Of a stretch of DNA of 64,000 nucleotides, positions 44,717-52,771 are shown piece by piece (the first letter of the stretch is position 1; the number at the start of each line of letters is the position of its first letter). Both the position numbers and the translations under genes were made by a program. Source of the DNA: RUG695 sp050943135 (GTDB lineage Bacteria > Planctomycetota > Planctomycetia > Pirellulales > Thermoguttaceae); assembly GCA_050943135.1 (NCBI GenBank), contig JBMNOP010000007.1, positions 119,737 through 183,736 on the forward strand. Direction: 5' to 3'. The notes under the pieces were generated by a model. The model was not told where the DNA came from and made no database searches. It worked only from the letters and a program-made list of their open reading frames with translations.

Positions 44717-44945
44717 CGACGCCTCTCCAACAGGTTCGTTACAGTCCATCCCAATATCTCGTGCCACAGCCAATTCCGGACGAAGGTTCCGCTGCACGGA
44801 ATTAAACACTATTATCGACCGAAACCGTTTATTCTTCAACCCCATCGGGGAAAAGGTTCCAAAAAACGGGGGGCAGATCCGTTTCACGACTTCGAGCCCC
44901 TTCTTCGGCCTCGGGGGCAAGTCGGGGTTTTTCGCAAAAAGAACA

Positions 44946-44973
44946 TTGGCAAAATATTCGGTTACGGTAGAAT
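44946..44973 (+). promoter_or_regulatory. Promoter of the glycosyltransferase gene
   Basis: TTGGCA (44946-44951), 16-nt spacer, TAGAAT (44968-44973), about 140 nt before the GTG at 45121. Confidence 0.6.
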
Positions 44974-44988
44974 ACACCGGGACTTTGC

Positions 44989-45017
44989 GTTTTAGGTTGC
45001 CGATAACACCCTAACAA
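44989..45017 (-). promoter_or_regulatory. Possible promoter of tmk
   Basis: Minus strand TTGTTA (45012-45017), 17-nt spacer, TAAAAC (44989-44994). It faces the plus-strand promoter at 44946-44973, so the two starts would nearly coincide. Confidence 0.45.
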
Positions 45018-45120
45018 CAGCAAGGGGAATCCGCTTCATTAAAGACGCCCCTCCTGCTTCCGATCCCTGCCGACCGGCCTCTTGCCGGGTAGCAGATGAC
45101 CGCAAACGAGGCTCGAAAAA

Positions 45121-45999
45121 GTGACTTCGCTCACGATCATCATACCGTTTCTAAAAAAGACCGACACCGAGCTCTTTGAGGCCACACTGCTCTCAATTCT
45201 GGAGAATCGTCACGAAGAAGACAACATCCTGGTTGTCAATGCGGCGTCGTACGATAACTGCTACGACCTCTCTCAGGAAGACGGGGTCCTTTTCTGTCCC
45301 GCCGACCCACAAACGGAACAGGTCGAAGCGTTCAACATCGGCATTCAAAACTCGACCACCCCCTATGTTTGCCCGATCCTTTGTGGTTGCGTCGTCGGCG
45401 AAGGCTGGGCCGAGTCGGCACTTTCGCTCCTGGCCGAGTCCGATGTTGCGATGGTGGTCCCTCAGATGCGTAAAACAACCGCAGGCGGGCGCGATACGTC
45501 TTCGTTTGGCTACGCACTCAGCTCCGACGGCGTTCTTTTGCCGATCCGCTCGGCGACTCTTCCCATGAACACGCTTCCGGCACCCGGTCCGGGGGGCGCC
45601 TTTTTCAGACGGCAGACCCTTCTCGACCTGGGGCTCTTTCAGGCGGCGTTGGGCGATTGGGCCTTGGCCGATATGGCGATCCTTATCACCAACCTCGGAA
45701 ATGGCGTCCTTTATGAACCGGGAACAATCCTCACCTACGATGCCACCGCCCTCCCGCCACCGAGCCAATCGGCACGGATCACCGCCCAAGAGACGCTCTT
45801 CCGCCGCTGGTCCGGCCTCTGGAAGAAAAGCGCGGGCACCGCACATGCGCTCAGACTTTTCAAAGAGAGAATTTTTGGCGGCTCGGCCCTGCGGCGCGCT
45901 TACACCAAAGCCCAAAAACGGCTCACCGTTCCCAGTCCCGATCAACTTCTGGCCGCAGCCAGAAAGGCCATCTCCCAGCGCGGTGAGTCCGCCGAGTGA
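45121..45999 (+). CDS. Family 2-like glycosyltransferase
   Basis: 292 residues from the GTG at 45121, with GAGG 9 nt upstream. The first 100 residues follow the GT-A pattern: LTIIIPFLKKTDTELFEATLLSIL, an aspartate-containing stretch (VVNAASYDNCYDL) and EAFNIGIQNSTTPYVCPILCG where GT2 proteins read ALNxGIxxAxGxYIxFLD. Later GPGGAFFRRQTLLDLGLF and GDWALADMAILITNLG match the acceptor-side motifs. The normal DxD is replaced by CGC (ILCGCVVG), so metal binding and activity are uncertain. The C-terminal 80 residues are basic and helical. Cytoplasmic; sugar and acceptor unknown. Single gene between divergent tmk and leuC. Confidence 0.75.
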   Translation: MTSLTIIIPFLKKTDTELFEATLLSILENRHEEDNILVVNAASYDNCYDLSQEDGVLFCPADPQTEQVEAFNIGIQNSTTPYVCPILCGCVVGEGWAESALSLLAESDVAMVVPQMRKTTAGGRDTSSFGYALSSDGVLLPIRSATLPMNTLPAPGPGGAFFRRQTLLDLGLFQAALGDWALADMAILITNLGNGVLYEPGTILTYDATALPPPSQSARITAQETLFRRWSGLWKKSAGTAHALRLFKERIFGGSALRRAYTKAQKRLTVPSPDQLLAAARKAISQRGESAE

Positions 46000-46042
46000 A
46001 CGCGCTCCGGCGTCTTCCCCCTACTACTCAAAATTACCGGTT

Positions 46043-46051
46043 TGCTATAAT
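46043..46051 (+). promoter_or_regulatory. Extended -10 promoter of leuCD
   Basis: TGCTATAAT: a perfect TATAAT (46046-46051) with the TGN extension and no good -35, about 90 nt before the leuC ATG. Confidence 0.6.
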
Positions 46052-46141
46052 TTTCAGAGGGAGCGATGTCGGCAAATCGCCGTATGCCGCGTCCTCGGCG
46101 GATCTCATTCCGAAAGATTGATTTCAGAAAGGAAGTAGGCC

Positions 46142-47602
46142 ATGGATTCTCAACGTCCTCAGACCTTGTACGAAAAAATTTGGGCACGACATGTCGTTCG
46201 GGAAGAAAACGATGGTGATGCTCTCCTCTACATTGATCAACAGCTCTGTCACGAGGTCACAAGTCCCCAGGCTTTTGAAGGGTTACGTCTTGCCGGACGC
46301 AAAGTCCGCCGTCCCGAAAAGACGATGGCGGTCGTCGATCACAACGTCCCGACGACTGATCGGAGTCTGCCGATCACCGATGAAATTTCCCGCAAACAGA
46401 TCGAAACGCTCCGCAACAACTGTGCCGAGTTCGGGATCCGCCTCTACGATATCCACGACCCCGACCAAGGGATCATTCACGTGGTCGCCCCGGAACAGGG
46501 GTATACCCGTCCGGGGATGACGATCGTCTGCGGTGACAGCCACACTGCCACCCATGGCGCGTTCGGCGCGCTGGCCTTCGGAATCGGCACCAGTGAGGTC
46601 GAGCATGTTCTGGCCACGCAAACGATCCGTCAAAAGAAGAGCCGCACGATGAACATCCGCTGCAACGGCGTTCTGGCTCCACACGTGACCGCCAAAGATT
46701 TGATTCTTTACATCATCAGTAAGATGACAACTTCCGGTGGCACGGGATACGTGGTCGAGTTCACCGGAAGCACGTTTAAAGCCCTTTCGATGGAAGGGCG
46801 TATGACGGTTTGCAATATGGCGATCGAAATGGGGGCGCGCTCGGGGATGATCGCGCCCGACGAAACGACCTTCGATTTCCTGAAAGGGAAACCGGGGATT
46901 CCGACCGGGGCCGACTTCGAAAAACTCGTCGCCGATTGGAAGAGCCTCGCAAGCGATCCGGATGCAATCTACGACAAAACGGTTGAGTTCCACGCCTCCG
47001 ACGTCGAGCCGATGGTCACCTGGGGAACAAATCCCTCCCAAGGGCTTCCGGTGACCGCCAAGGTGCCCTCCCCCGACGATTTCGACAACGCCGACGAAAA
47101 GAAGATGGCGGCGGCGGCCCTTGAATACATGGGGCTGAAAGCGGGGGAACCGATCGAGTCGATTCGCCCCGATACAGTCTTCATCGGCTCGTGTACCAAC
47201 GGGCGGCTCGAAGATTTCCGCGCCGCAGCGGCGGTACTGAAAGGTTACAAAATCGCCCCGTCGATCCGCGCGCTCGCGGTTCCCGGCAGCGGGGTGGTTA
47301 AACGTCTCGCCGAAAGGGAAGGGCTCGACAAAATCTTCATCGAAGCCGGTTTCGAATGGCGGGAACCGGGCTGTTCGATGTGTCTGGCGATGAACCCTGA
47401 CAAGATCGAACAGGGGGAACGCTGCGCGGGCACAAGCAACCGCAACTTCGAAGGGCGCATGGGCAAAGGGGGTCGCACCCACCTGGTCTCGCCGGCTATG
47501 GCGGCCGCCGCAGCGGTTAAAGGACATTTCACCGACGTACGTCATTGGATATTCAACGGGACGGTGAGGGGCAATCCGTTATCATGTCAAAAAGGAGAGT
47601 GA
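46142..47602 (+). CDS. leuC: 3-isopropylmalate dehydratase large subunit
   Basis: 486 residues. With LeuD it isomerises 2- to 3-isopropylmalate in leucine synthesis. The three iron-sulfur ligands are the Cys in FIGSCTNGRLEDF and the pair in EPGCSMCLAMNPD. Aconitase-family segments include VVDHNVPTTDRS, IVCGDSHTATHGAFGALAFGIGTSEVEHVLATQT, MAIEMGARSGMIAPDETTFDFLKG and NRNFEGRMGKGGRTHLVSPAMAAAAAVKGHF. AGGAAG precedes the ATG. The stop is followed 4 nt later by leuD, so they are co-expressed. Length and motifs are typical for the bacterial LeuC type. Confidence 0.97.
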   Translation: MDSQRPQTLYEKIWARHVVREENDGDALLYIDQQLCHEVTSPQAFEGLRLAGRKVRRPEKTMAVVDHNVPTTDRSLPITDEISRKQIETLRNNCAEFGIRLYDIHDPDQGIIHVVAPEQGYTRPGMTIVCGDSHTATHGAFGALAFGIGTSEVEHVLATQTIRQKKSRTMNIRCNGVLAPHVTAKDLILYIISKMTTSGGTGYVVEFTGSTFKALSMEGRMTVCNMAIEMGARSGMIAPDETTFDFLKGKPGIPTGADFEKLVADWKSLASDPDAIYDKTVEFHASDVEPMVTWGTNPSQGLPVTAKVPSPDDFDNADEKKMAAAALEYMGLKAGEPIESIRPDTVFIGSCTNGRLEDFRAAAAVLKGYKIAPSIRALAVPGSGVVKRLAEREGLDKIFIEAGFEWREPGCSMCLAMNPDKIEQGERCAGTSNRNFEGRMGKGGRTHLVSPAMAAAAAVKGHFTDVRHWIFNGTVRGNPLSCQKGE

Positions 47603-47606
47603 GCCA

Positions 47607-48194
47607 ATGAAACCTTTTACGAAACATACAGGGCTTGTTGTCCCGATAGATCGCAGCGATGTCGATACCGACCAGCTCGTTCCGAAACAATTCCTTAAAC
47701 GGATCGAACGGAGCGGATTCGGTCAATTCCTCTTCTTCGACTGGCGCTACCTCGACGATGGTTCCGACAATCCCGAGTTTGAACTGAACTTCCCGCAATA
47801 CAAAGGCGCCACGATCCTCTTGGCTCGCCGCAATTTCGGCTGCGGCTCGAGTCGGGAGCACGCTCCCTGGGCAATCGCCGATTATGGTTTCCGCGTCGTG
47901 ATCGCCTCGAGTTTTGCCGACATTTTCTTCAACAACAGTTTCAAAAACGGAATCCTGCTGATCCGTCTTTCGGAACAGAACATTGACGACCTCTTCAAAC
48001 GCACCGTCGAACACGCAGGATATAAGCTCACCGTCGACCTGGAGGCCAAACAGATCAGCGACGACTACGGTCTCGTTCTGCCGTTCGAGATCGACGAGTT
48101 CCGCCGCACTCGTCTGCTCAATGGGTTGGACGACATCGCCCTGACCCTTCGACACGAAGACGAGATCGCGGCCTACGAGAAAATTCACGGGTGA
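47607..48194 (+). CDS. leuD: 3-isopropylmalate dehydratase small subunit
   Basis: 195 residues, family length. It is the swivelling domain that completes the LeuCD active site. Motifs: GLVVPIDRSDVDTDQLVPKQFLK, ATILLARRNFGCGSSREHAPWAIADYGFRVVIASSFADIFFNNSFKNGIL (split across residues ~65-115) and the C-terminal FRRTRLLNGLDDIALTLRHEDEIAAYE. AGGAGAGTGAGCC lies before its ATG, at the end of leuC. A nested-hairpin terminator follows. Confidence 0.97.
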   Translation: MKPFTKHTGLVVPIDRSDVDTDQLVPKQFLKRIERSGFGQFLFFDWRYLDDGSDNPEFELNFPQYKGATILLARRNFGCGSSREHAPWAIADYGFRVVIASSFADIFFNNSFKNGILLIRLSEQNIDDLFKRTVEHAGYKLTVDLEAKQISDDYGLVLPFEIDEFRRTRLLNGLDDIALTLRHEDEIAAYEKIHG

Positions 48195-48199
48195 AAATC

Positions 48200-48257
48200 G
48201 CGCCCGTCAAAAGCAAAAACCTCTCCCCCATCGGGGTGGGGAGTTTTTTACGGGCGC
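48200..48257 (+). terminator. Nested terminator between leuD and the Sel1-repeat gene
   Basis: Inner hairpin CTCCCC (48223-48228) / GGGGAG (48238-48243) followed by T6. An outer perfect 8-bp pair GCGCCCGT (48200-48207) / ACGGGCGC (48250-48257) encloses it. It can serve both convergent genes. Confidence 0.8.
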
Positions 48258-48287
48258 GTTTCCCCCCTCTCTGTAACGCGAAAACGT

Positions 48288-49334
48288 CTATCCCCCCAGA
48301 GATTCCAGGGCTCGCTTGGCGTCGGTATTCTTCTGTTCGGCAGCTTTTTTATACCACCGGGCCGCCTCGTCAAGGTCTCGGTCGACGCCGACTCCGGACT
48401 CATAACATTTTCCGAGTTCGTTCTGCGCATCGCCGTGCCCCTGCTCGGCTGCTTTTCGATACCATTCGGCCGCCAGGGCCGGATCTTCGGCAACTCCTTT
48501 TCCGAGACCATAACAACGAGCGAGCCAGAACTGCGCGTCGGCATGTCCCTGCTCGGCCGCCCGACGGAACCAATCGGCGGCCTCTTCGAGACTGCGGGGC
48601 ACCTCGTAACTGGTAATATAGCGCAAACCGAGCTTGTATTGCGCTTGGGCATGCCCCTGCTCGGCCGCCTTCCGATACCAATCGACCGCAGCAACGGAAT
48701 CACGCTTTATCCCGTAACCGTAGTCGTAACATTCGCCGAGCCGATATTCTGCTTCGGCAACCCCCTGATCCGCCGCCAGGCGATACCAGCGGGCAGCTTC
48801 GGCGCTGTCTTCATAGACTCCCTTGCCTAAGTCATAACAAATGCCGGTCCAATACTGTGCCTCGGCATGCCCCTGTTCGGCCGCTTGTTGAAAAAATTCG
48901 GCGGCCCGGAAAAAGTCCTTGTTCGCCCCGTCATAGTAGTACCGGGCAAGGCGGAAATGTGCCTCAATGTCGCCCGATTCGGCGGCGATCTTGTAGGCGG
49001 CGATCTCTTCTTCGGAGATCGCGGGCGCGGGTTCGGGGAGGCTGTATCCTGATCCCGGCGCGTTCCGTCCCATTTCACTTTCCAGGCGGGCCTGAGCCTC
49101 TCGCAATTGCGCAGAGTGTTTCGAAAGGGGAAGATCCTCTTCCCGTGAGGTAAAAGGACGGGCAATCACAAGGTAGAGAAGCGCGGCCCCCGCAGCAAGG
49201 ACGAAGAAACCAAGAAAAACTTCAAACGGATGATACGGATGGGGTGGAGCTCTGTGGACGGAAATCGCCTGCGATTTTCCCGAGCGTTTTCCACCCGATG
49301 CGGCCAATTTTTTCTTCTCACTCATCATTGACAT
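48288..49334 (-). CDS. Membrane-anchored Sel1-repeat (TPR-like) protein
   Basis: 348 residues from the ATG at 49334 with AGGGA 8 nt upstream. A basic N-terminus (KKKLAASGGKRSGK) precedes one membrane helix (FEVFLGFFVLAAGAALLYLVIA, about residues 38-59). After a linker, six consecutive 36-residue Sel1 units run from about residue 120 to the end, e.g. HAEAQYWTGICYDLGKGVYED, VAEAEYRLGECYDYGYGIKRD, HADAQFWLARCYGLGKGVAED. Sel1 repeats form a superhelix for protein binding. Short basic N-terminus suggests the repeats face the periplasm. The gene is alone; rpsT upstream ends in a hairpin. Confidence 0.88.
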   Translation of the reverse strand: MSMMSEKKKLAASGGKRSGKSQAISVHRAPPHPYHPFEVFLGFFVLAAGAALLYLVIARPFTSREEDLPLSKHSAQLREAQARLESEMGRNAPGSGYSLPEPAPAISEEEIAAYKIAAESGDIEAHFRLARYYYDGANKDFFRAAEFFQQAAEQGHAEAQYWTGICYDLGKGVYEDSAEAARWYRLAADQGVAEAEYRLGECYDYGYGIKRDSVAAVDWYRKAAEQGHAQAQYKLGLRYITSYEVPRSLEEAADWFRRAAEQGHADAQFWLARCYGLGKGVAEDPALAAEWYRKAAEQGHGDAQNELGKCYESGVGVDRDLDEAARWYKKAAEQKNTDAKRALESLGG

Positions 49335-49584
49335 TGATGCTTCCCTGCAAAAGGGACGCGTCGCGGCTTCCGAACCGAGCACAAAACCCGCCGACAACCC
49401 CTGATTCTACGGCTACTGCAGAAGAAATTCGAGGGAGAATACGGCGGAAAAGGAAATTTCCTTTCAGAAAATCCGGAAAGATTGAAACTTCGGGTTGCTG
49501 CACAAAAAAACGAAACCAATCGACCCTCGCCGACCGGTTTCGCTTCGAAAGTGTACGTGGCAACACAAGCGCCGCTCAAACCCG

Positions 49585-49606
49585 AAAAGCCGGATCAGGC
49601 GGCTTT
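49585..49606 (-). terminator. Hairpin overlapping the rpsT stop codon
   Basis: AAAGCCG (minus strand) pairs with CGGCTTT around CCTGATC, which includes the TGA stop. The T-tract is short. Confidence 0.5.
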
Positions 49607-49873
49607 GGCCTGCTTGGCTTTGAGGATGAGCTTCGAAAGACGCGACTTTTTGCGGCTGGTGGTATTGGGATGCCAGATCCGGTTGGAAGCGGCGGCATCC
49701 AGAGCGCTGCAGACGGACGGGAAAAGACTCTCGGCCTCGGCGACCTGACCGTCGTTAAGGGTACGGATCAGTTTCTTGATCCGATTCCGGACGACCGAAC
49801 GTGCGGAGCGGTTGCGAAGACGGATCTTTTCGTTTTGCCTCATTCGCTTGATGGTACTTTTGGTATTCGGCAT
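49595..49873 (-). CDS. rpsT: 30S ribosomal protein S20
   Basis: 92 residues, basic and all-helical. The N-terminus MPNTKSTIKRMRQNEKIRLR and core SARSVVRNRIKKLIRTLNDG followed by AASNRIWHPNTTSRKKSRLSKLI are the S20 signature. It binds 16S rRNA during early 30S assembly. It is the last gene before a hairpin and lies 72 nt after the TPR protein gene, in the same direction. Confidence 0.96.
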   Translation of the reverse strand: MPNTKSTIKRMRQNEKIRLRNRSARSVVRNRIKKLIRTLNDGQVAEAESLFPSVCSALDAAASNRIWHPNTTSRKKSRLSKLILKAKQAKAA

Positions 49874-49945
49874 AGCATTTCAGATTCTGTAAGCGTTGGT
49901 TGTTTCTTTCGCCCGAACAGGCACCGAAGGAAGATCGGGGCGGAG

Positions 49946-51349
49946 CTAACGACTTTCATCACCATTATTTAGCTTTTTGGCGATTTTGTCTAGGAGGGGG
50001 GCGACATTTTTATAGGAAAAATCTATCGTGGCAAGCCTTTCGAGAAGATTTTCTGCCTTTTTGTAGTCACGCAGACTGGCAGCCAAAAGGGCACACGAGT
50101 AGAGAGCGCTCTTCCCTTCTTCCGAATCGATCCCTTTTCCGAACGCTTCGATCGACTTTTCGTAGTGCGTAAGGGCGAGTCTGTATTGTTTGATCTTTTC
50201 GAAGCATTGGGCAATCGCCAGAAAACAGGACGCTCTGAGCGTTTCATCCCGCTGAGCCTTCTGCAGTTCGCCGATCGCCTCTTGAAATCGGTCCTGTGCC
50301 ATTAAAAAACGGCCGTACTCGAAGCGAACCGCCGTCGAATTGGGATTGGCGGCGAGTTTCCGCTCGATGAGCGCCAATGACGCTTCATCAAACACCTTTT
50401 TGGCCTCGGCAAACTTTTGCTTCATCGCGTCGGTCGGATCCTTCTGCATTTGCTCTTGAATACGAGCCAGTTCGATCCTGGCGCGTTCGCGGCGGACGTC
50501 ATCGTAGCGAAGTAAGAGGTTTTTGTCGTCGGGGAACTGTTTGAGCGCCCGGCGAATCGTGTCCTCTTCTTTCCGGCGATTCCCCTTCATGTTGAAGAAC
50601 TGGATATAGTCGAGCCACAGTTCGGGGTCGTCGGGGGATTTCGCCAGCTTCTTTTCGTAGGCATCTTCTTCGCTGATATGACTTTCGGCATGTTCCTGCG
50701 CTTCCTTTTCGGCAGCGGTCTTTTTCCGTTCCATGTGCTGCATCGTCTTTTGAAGGAGAAGATCCTTCATCTGACTGCTTGCCTCATGGTCATTACTTCT
50801 CACGTTGAGGATCCGCTGACAGCAGGCGATGGCGTCATCGAAAAGGTTCCGCTCGGCAAGTTCGTTGGCGGCAAAGCGGTTCGTTTCGACATCGTTCGGA
50901 TCAGACTCGATGGCATGTTTTAAGAGGGCCAGACCGGCATCGTCGTAGCCGAGGGCGATTGAGGCCTTCCCCATCGCAAAGAGGGCCGACGAATCCCAGG
51001 GGTTCAGTTTCAGGAGCTCGACACCACTCTTGATGACATCGTCGAACTTCGAACGGGCCTCGGCGATTTTCAGCTGCGAGCGGGCGGCGCCCCCCTTGAG
51101 CTTGGCAAACCCGGCGCCTTTTTTGTTGTTGCCGTATTTCATCCGCAGATTTGCGATAAACGACTGAAGGTAGACCAGATTGCCCGGAGACTTCGTGTAG
51201 CACTGCGTGAACATCTCGTTCGCGTAATCGTACTCCCGTGCCTGCATCTTCTGGTTGCCGAACTCATAGCACTTCTGAAGCCGAGCGCGTACCGTCGGGG
51301 AGAGGTTGGTGTTTTTCCCGTCGTTTTGTAGGTTGTCATCCTGCGGCAT
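49946..51349 (-). CDS. TPR-repeat protein of unknown function
   Basis: 467 residues without signal peptide or membrane helix, so probably cytoplasmic. TPR-like helices recur throughout: RARLQKCYEFGNQKMQAREYDYANEMF, DSSALFAMGKASIALGYDDAGLALLKHAIESDP, AANELAERNLFDDAIACCQRIL, AVRFEYGRFLMAQDRFQEAIGEL, ALTHYEKSIEAFGKG and YKKAENLLERLA. A charged helical stretch (MERKKTAAEKEAQEHAESHI) divides the protein near residue 215. It begins 42 nt after mcsB and is probably co-transcribed with it. No enzymatic motif. Likely a scaffold; partner unknown. Confidence 0.85.
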   Translation of the reverse strand: MPQDDNLQNDGKNTNLSPTVRARLQKCYEFGNQKMQAREYDYANEMFTQCYTKSPGNLVYLQSFIANLRMKYGNNKKGAGFAKLKGGAARSQLKIAEARSKFDDVIKSGVELLKLNPWDSSALFAMGKASIALGYDDAGLALLKHAIESDPNDVETNRFAANELAERNLFDDAIACCQRILNVRSNDHEASSQMKDLLLQKTMQHMERKKTAAEKEAQEHAESHISEEDAYEKKLAKSPDDPELWLDYIQFFNMKGNRRKEEDTIRRALKQFPDDKNLLLRYDDVRRERARIELARIQEQMQKDPTDAMKQKFAEAKKVFDEASLALIERKLAANPNSTAVRFEYGRFLMAQDRFQEAIGELQKAQRDETLRASCFLAIAQCFEKIKQYRLALTHYEKSIEAFGKGIDSEEGKSALYSCALLAASLRDYKKAENLLERLATIDFSYKNVAPLLDKIAKKLNNGDESR

Positions 51350-51391
51350 GGTTAATGACTCCGATATGAAATGCGGTGGGCGGCATACTTG

Positions 51392-52444
51392 CTAGGCAAG
51401 CTGCCGACGCAGGTACTCGGCGCGGAACCGAAGAGCCTCTTCTTCGTCGAGCGGGCGTCCCGCCAACGATTCGAGATGGGCGGGTTGGATCCGCAGAAAG
51501 AGCTCATCGATCTTTTCGACCGGAACTTCGTCTTGCAGACGCAGGTAGGCCCCCATCCGAAGAGAGGAAAGGTAGAACATCGCCTCATCGACACGAATCT
51601 TTCGGGCCGATTTGAGAATCCCGACCCCGCGGAAGATGCGATCGAGTGTCTGTTCTTCTTCCTTTTCGACGAGCCGTTCACGGGCTTTCCGCTCGTAATC
51701 GACAATTTTCGAAATCACCGTCTGCAGATGGTGGAGAATCTCTTCTTCAGCCATACCCAAGGTCGTCTCGTTGCTGACCTGAAATAAATCACCGAACGAT
51801 TTGGAACCTTCCCCGTAGAGACCACGCACTGCGAGTTTCATCTTTTGCATCGCGCGCAGGGCGCGCTCGATCTCGTTGGTCAGGATCAGGCCGGGAAGAT
51901 GGAGCATTGCACTGAAGCGAACCCCCGTGCCGACATTCGAAGGACAGGCGGTCAGGTAACCGCGTTTTTTGTCGTAGGCATAGGGAACAAGCCGCTCGAT
52001 GGCGTTGTCCAATTCGTCGATATGGGACCACGGGACGTCGAAGTCGAACCCGGCCGCCATTCCCTGGATCCGCAGATGATCCTCCTCGAGGATCATTATA
52101 CTGAAATTTTCCGCCCGATCAACCAAAACGGCACGAAGGTCTTCCCCGCCGATAAACTCGTGGCTGACGAGCTGGCGCTCCAAAAGACAGAGCAAATCGG
52201 AAAGTTCGAGCTCCGTAGCATTCAGGAACCAGTAGCTTTCCGAAGGGAGGATTTTTACGGCAAGATCGTCGACCGTGGCGATAATCTTTTCGCGATCAAA
52301 ACCGGAAAGGCGATCGACAAAAGAATAACCGGCCAAATTCCGCGCCAGGCGGACACGGCTCGAAAAAACAATATCGGAATCGGGACCGCTGCGGCCGAGC
52401 CGCGAGTCGGTGTTATTGACAAGTTGAGTCACCCTTGCGTCCAT
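51392..52444 (-). CDS. mcsB: Protein arginine kinase McsB
   Basis: 350 residues. It is a phosphagen-kinase-fold enzyme that phosphorylates arginine residues in proteins, marking them for ClpCP in Bacillus. Recognised segments: DIVFSSRVRLARNLAGYSF, LEEDHLRIQGMAAGFDF, YDKKRGYLTACPSNVGTGVRFSAMLHLPGL, VRGLYGEGSKSFGDLFQVSNETTLG and the C-terminal FRGVGILKSARKIRVDEAMFYLSSLRMG. The ATP-binding arginines are in place. In Firmicutes it sits with ctsR, mcsA and clpC; here it is next to a TPR gene and rpsT with none of those present. McsB-like genes occur in planctomycetes, where the role is less studied. Confidence 0.94.
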   Translation of the reverse strand: MDARVTQLVNNTDSRLGRSGPDSDIVFSSRVRLARNLAGYSFVDRLSGFDREKIIATVDDLAVKILPSESYWFLNATELELSDLLCLLERQLVSHEFIGGEDLRAVLVDRAENFSIMILEEDHLRIQGMAAGFDFDVPWSHIDELDNAIERLVPYAYDKKRGYLTACPSNVGTGVRFSAMLHLPGLILTNEIERALRAMQKMKLAVRGLYGEGSKSFGDLFQVSNETTLGMAEEEILHHLQTVISKIVDYERKARERLVEKEEEQTLDRIFRGVGILKSARKIRVDEAMFYLSSLRMGAYLRLQDEVPVEKIDELFLRIQPAHLESLAGRPLDEEEALRFRAEYLRRQLA

Positions 52445-52556
52445 AGTCAGCCTAAGCTCTTCCTTGCCCCCTTTGCAGACGGGAAGCCGCCGTTCGGTAC
52501 GCGGCAGCTCCGTGATGAAAGGAAAAAGTATCGAGAAAACAACGATGCCCGGATAA

Positions 52557-52586
52557 ACAAAAACGATCCTAAGAGAGACTCTTAAG
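52557..52586 (-). terminator. Terminator after tRNA-Asn
   Basis: Minus strand CTTAAGAG, loop TCT, CTCTTAGG (one G-U pair), with TTTTT a few bases later. Confidence 0.55.
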
Positions 52587-52601
52587 ACCGTTTCGCAAAA
52601 G

Positions 52602-52674
52602 CGCCTCGACTAGGACTCGAACCTAGGACCCAGCGGTTAACAGCCGCTTGCTCTACCAACTGAGCTATCAAGGC
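52602..52674 (-). tRNA. tRNA-Asn (anticodon GTT)
   Basis: 73 nt. Acceptor GCCTTGA / TCGAGGC, D-arm GCTCAGTTGGTAGAGC, anticodon arm AGCGG-CTGTTAA-CCGCT, T-arm CTAGG-TTCGAGT-CCTAG. The 3' CCA is not encoded. Confidence 0.97.
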
Positions 52675-52771
52675 CTGATGAAAAGGGTAAAAAACCTACC
52701 CCCAAGACGCCTCTCATTCTACCCTCTTTGGTCGCTTGTTCAAGCCCACCCCCGCGAAAAAATGAAAAATA

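Noticed and set aside
44717..44977. N-terminal extension of tmk
   Set aside because: The ATG at 44716 has an ideal ribosome-binding site and gives the family length; the extension is not thymidylate-kinase-like.
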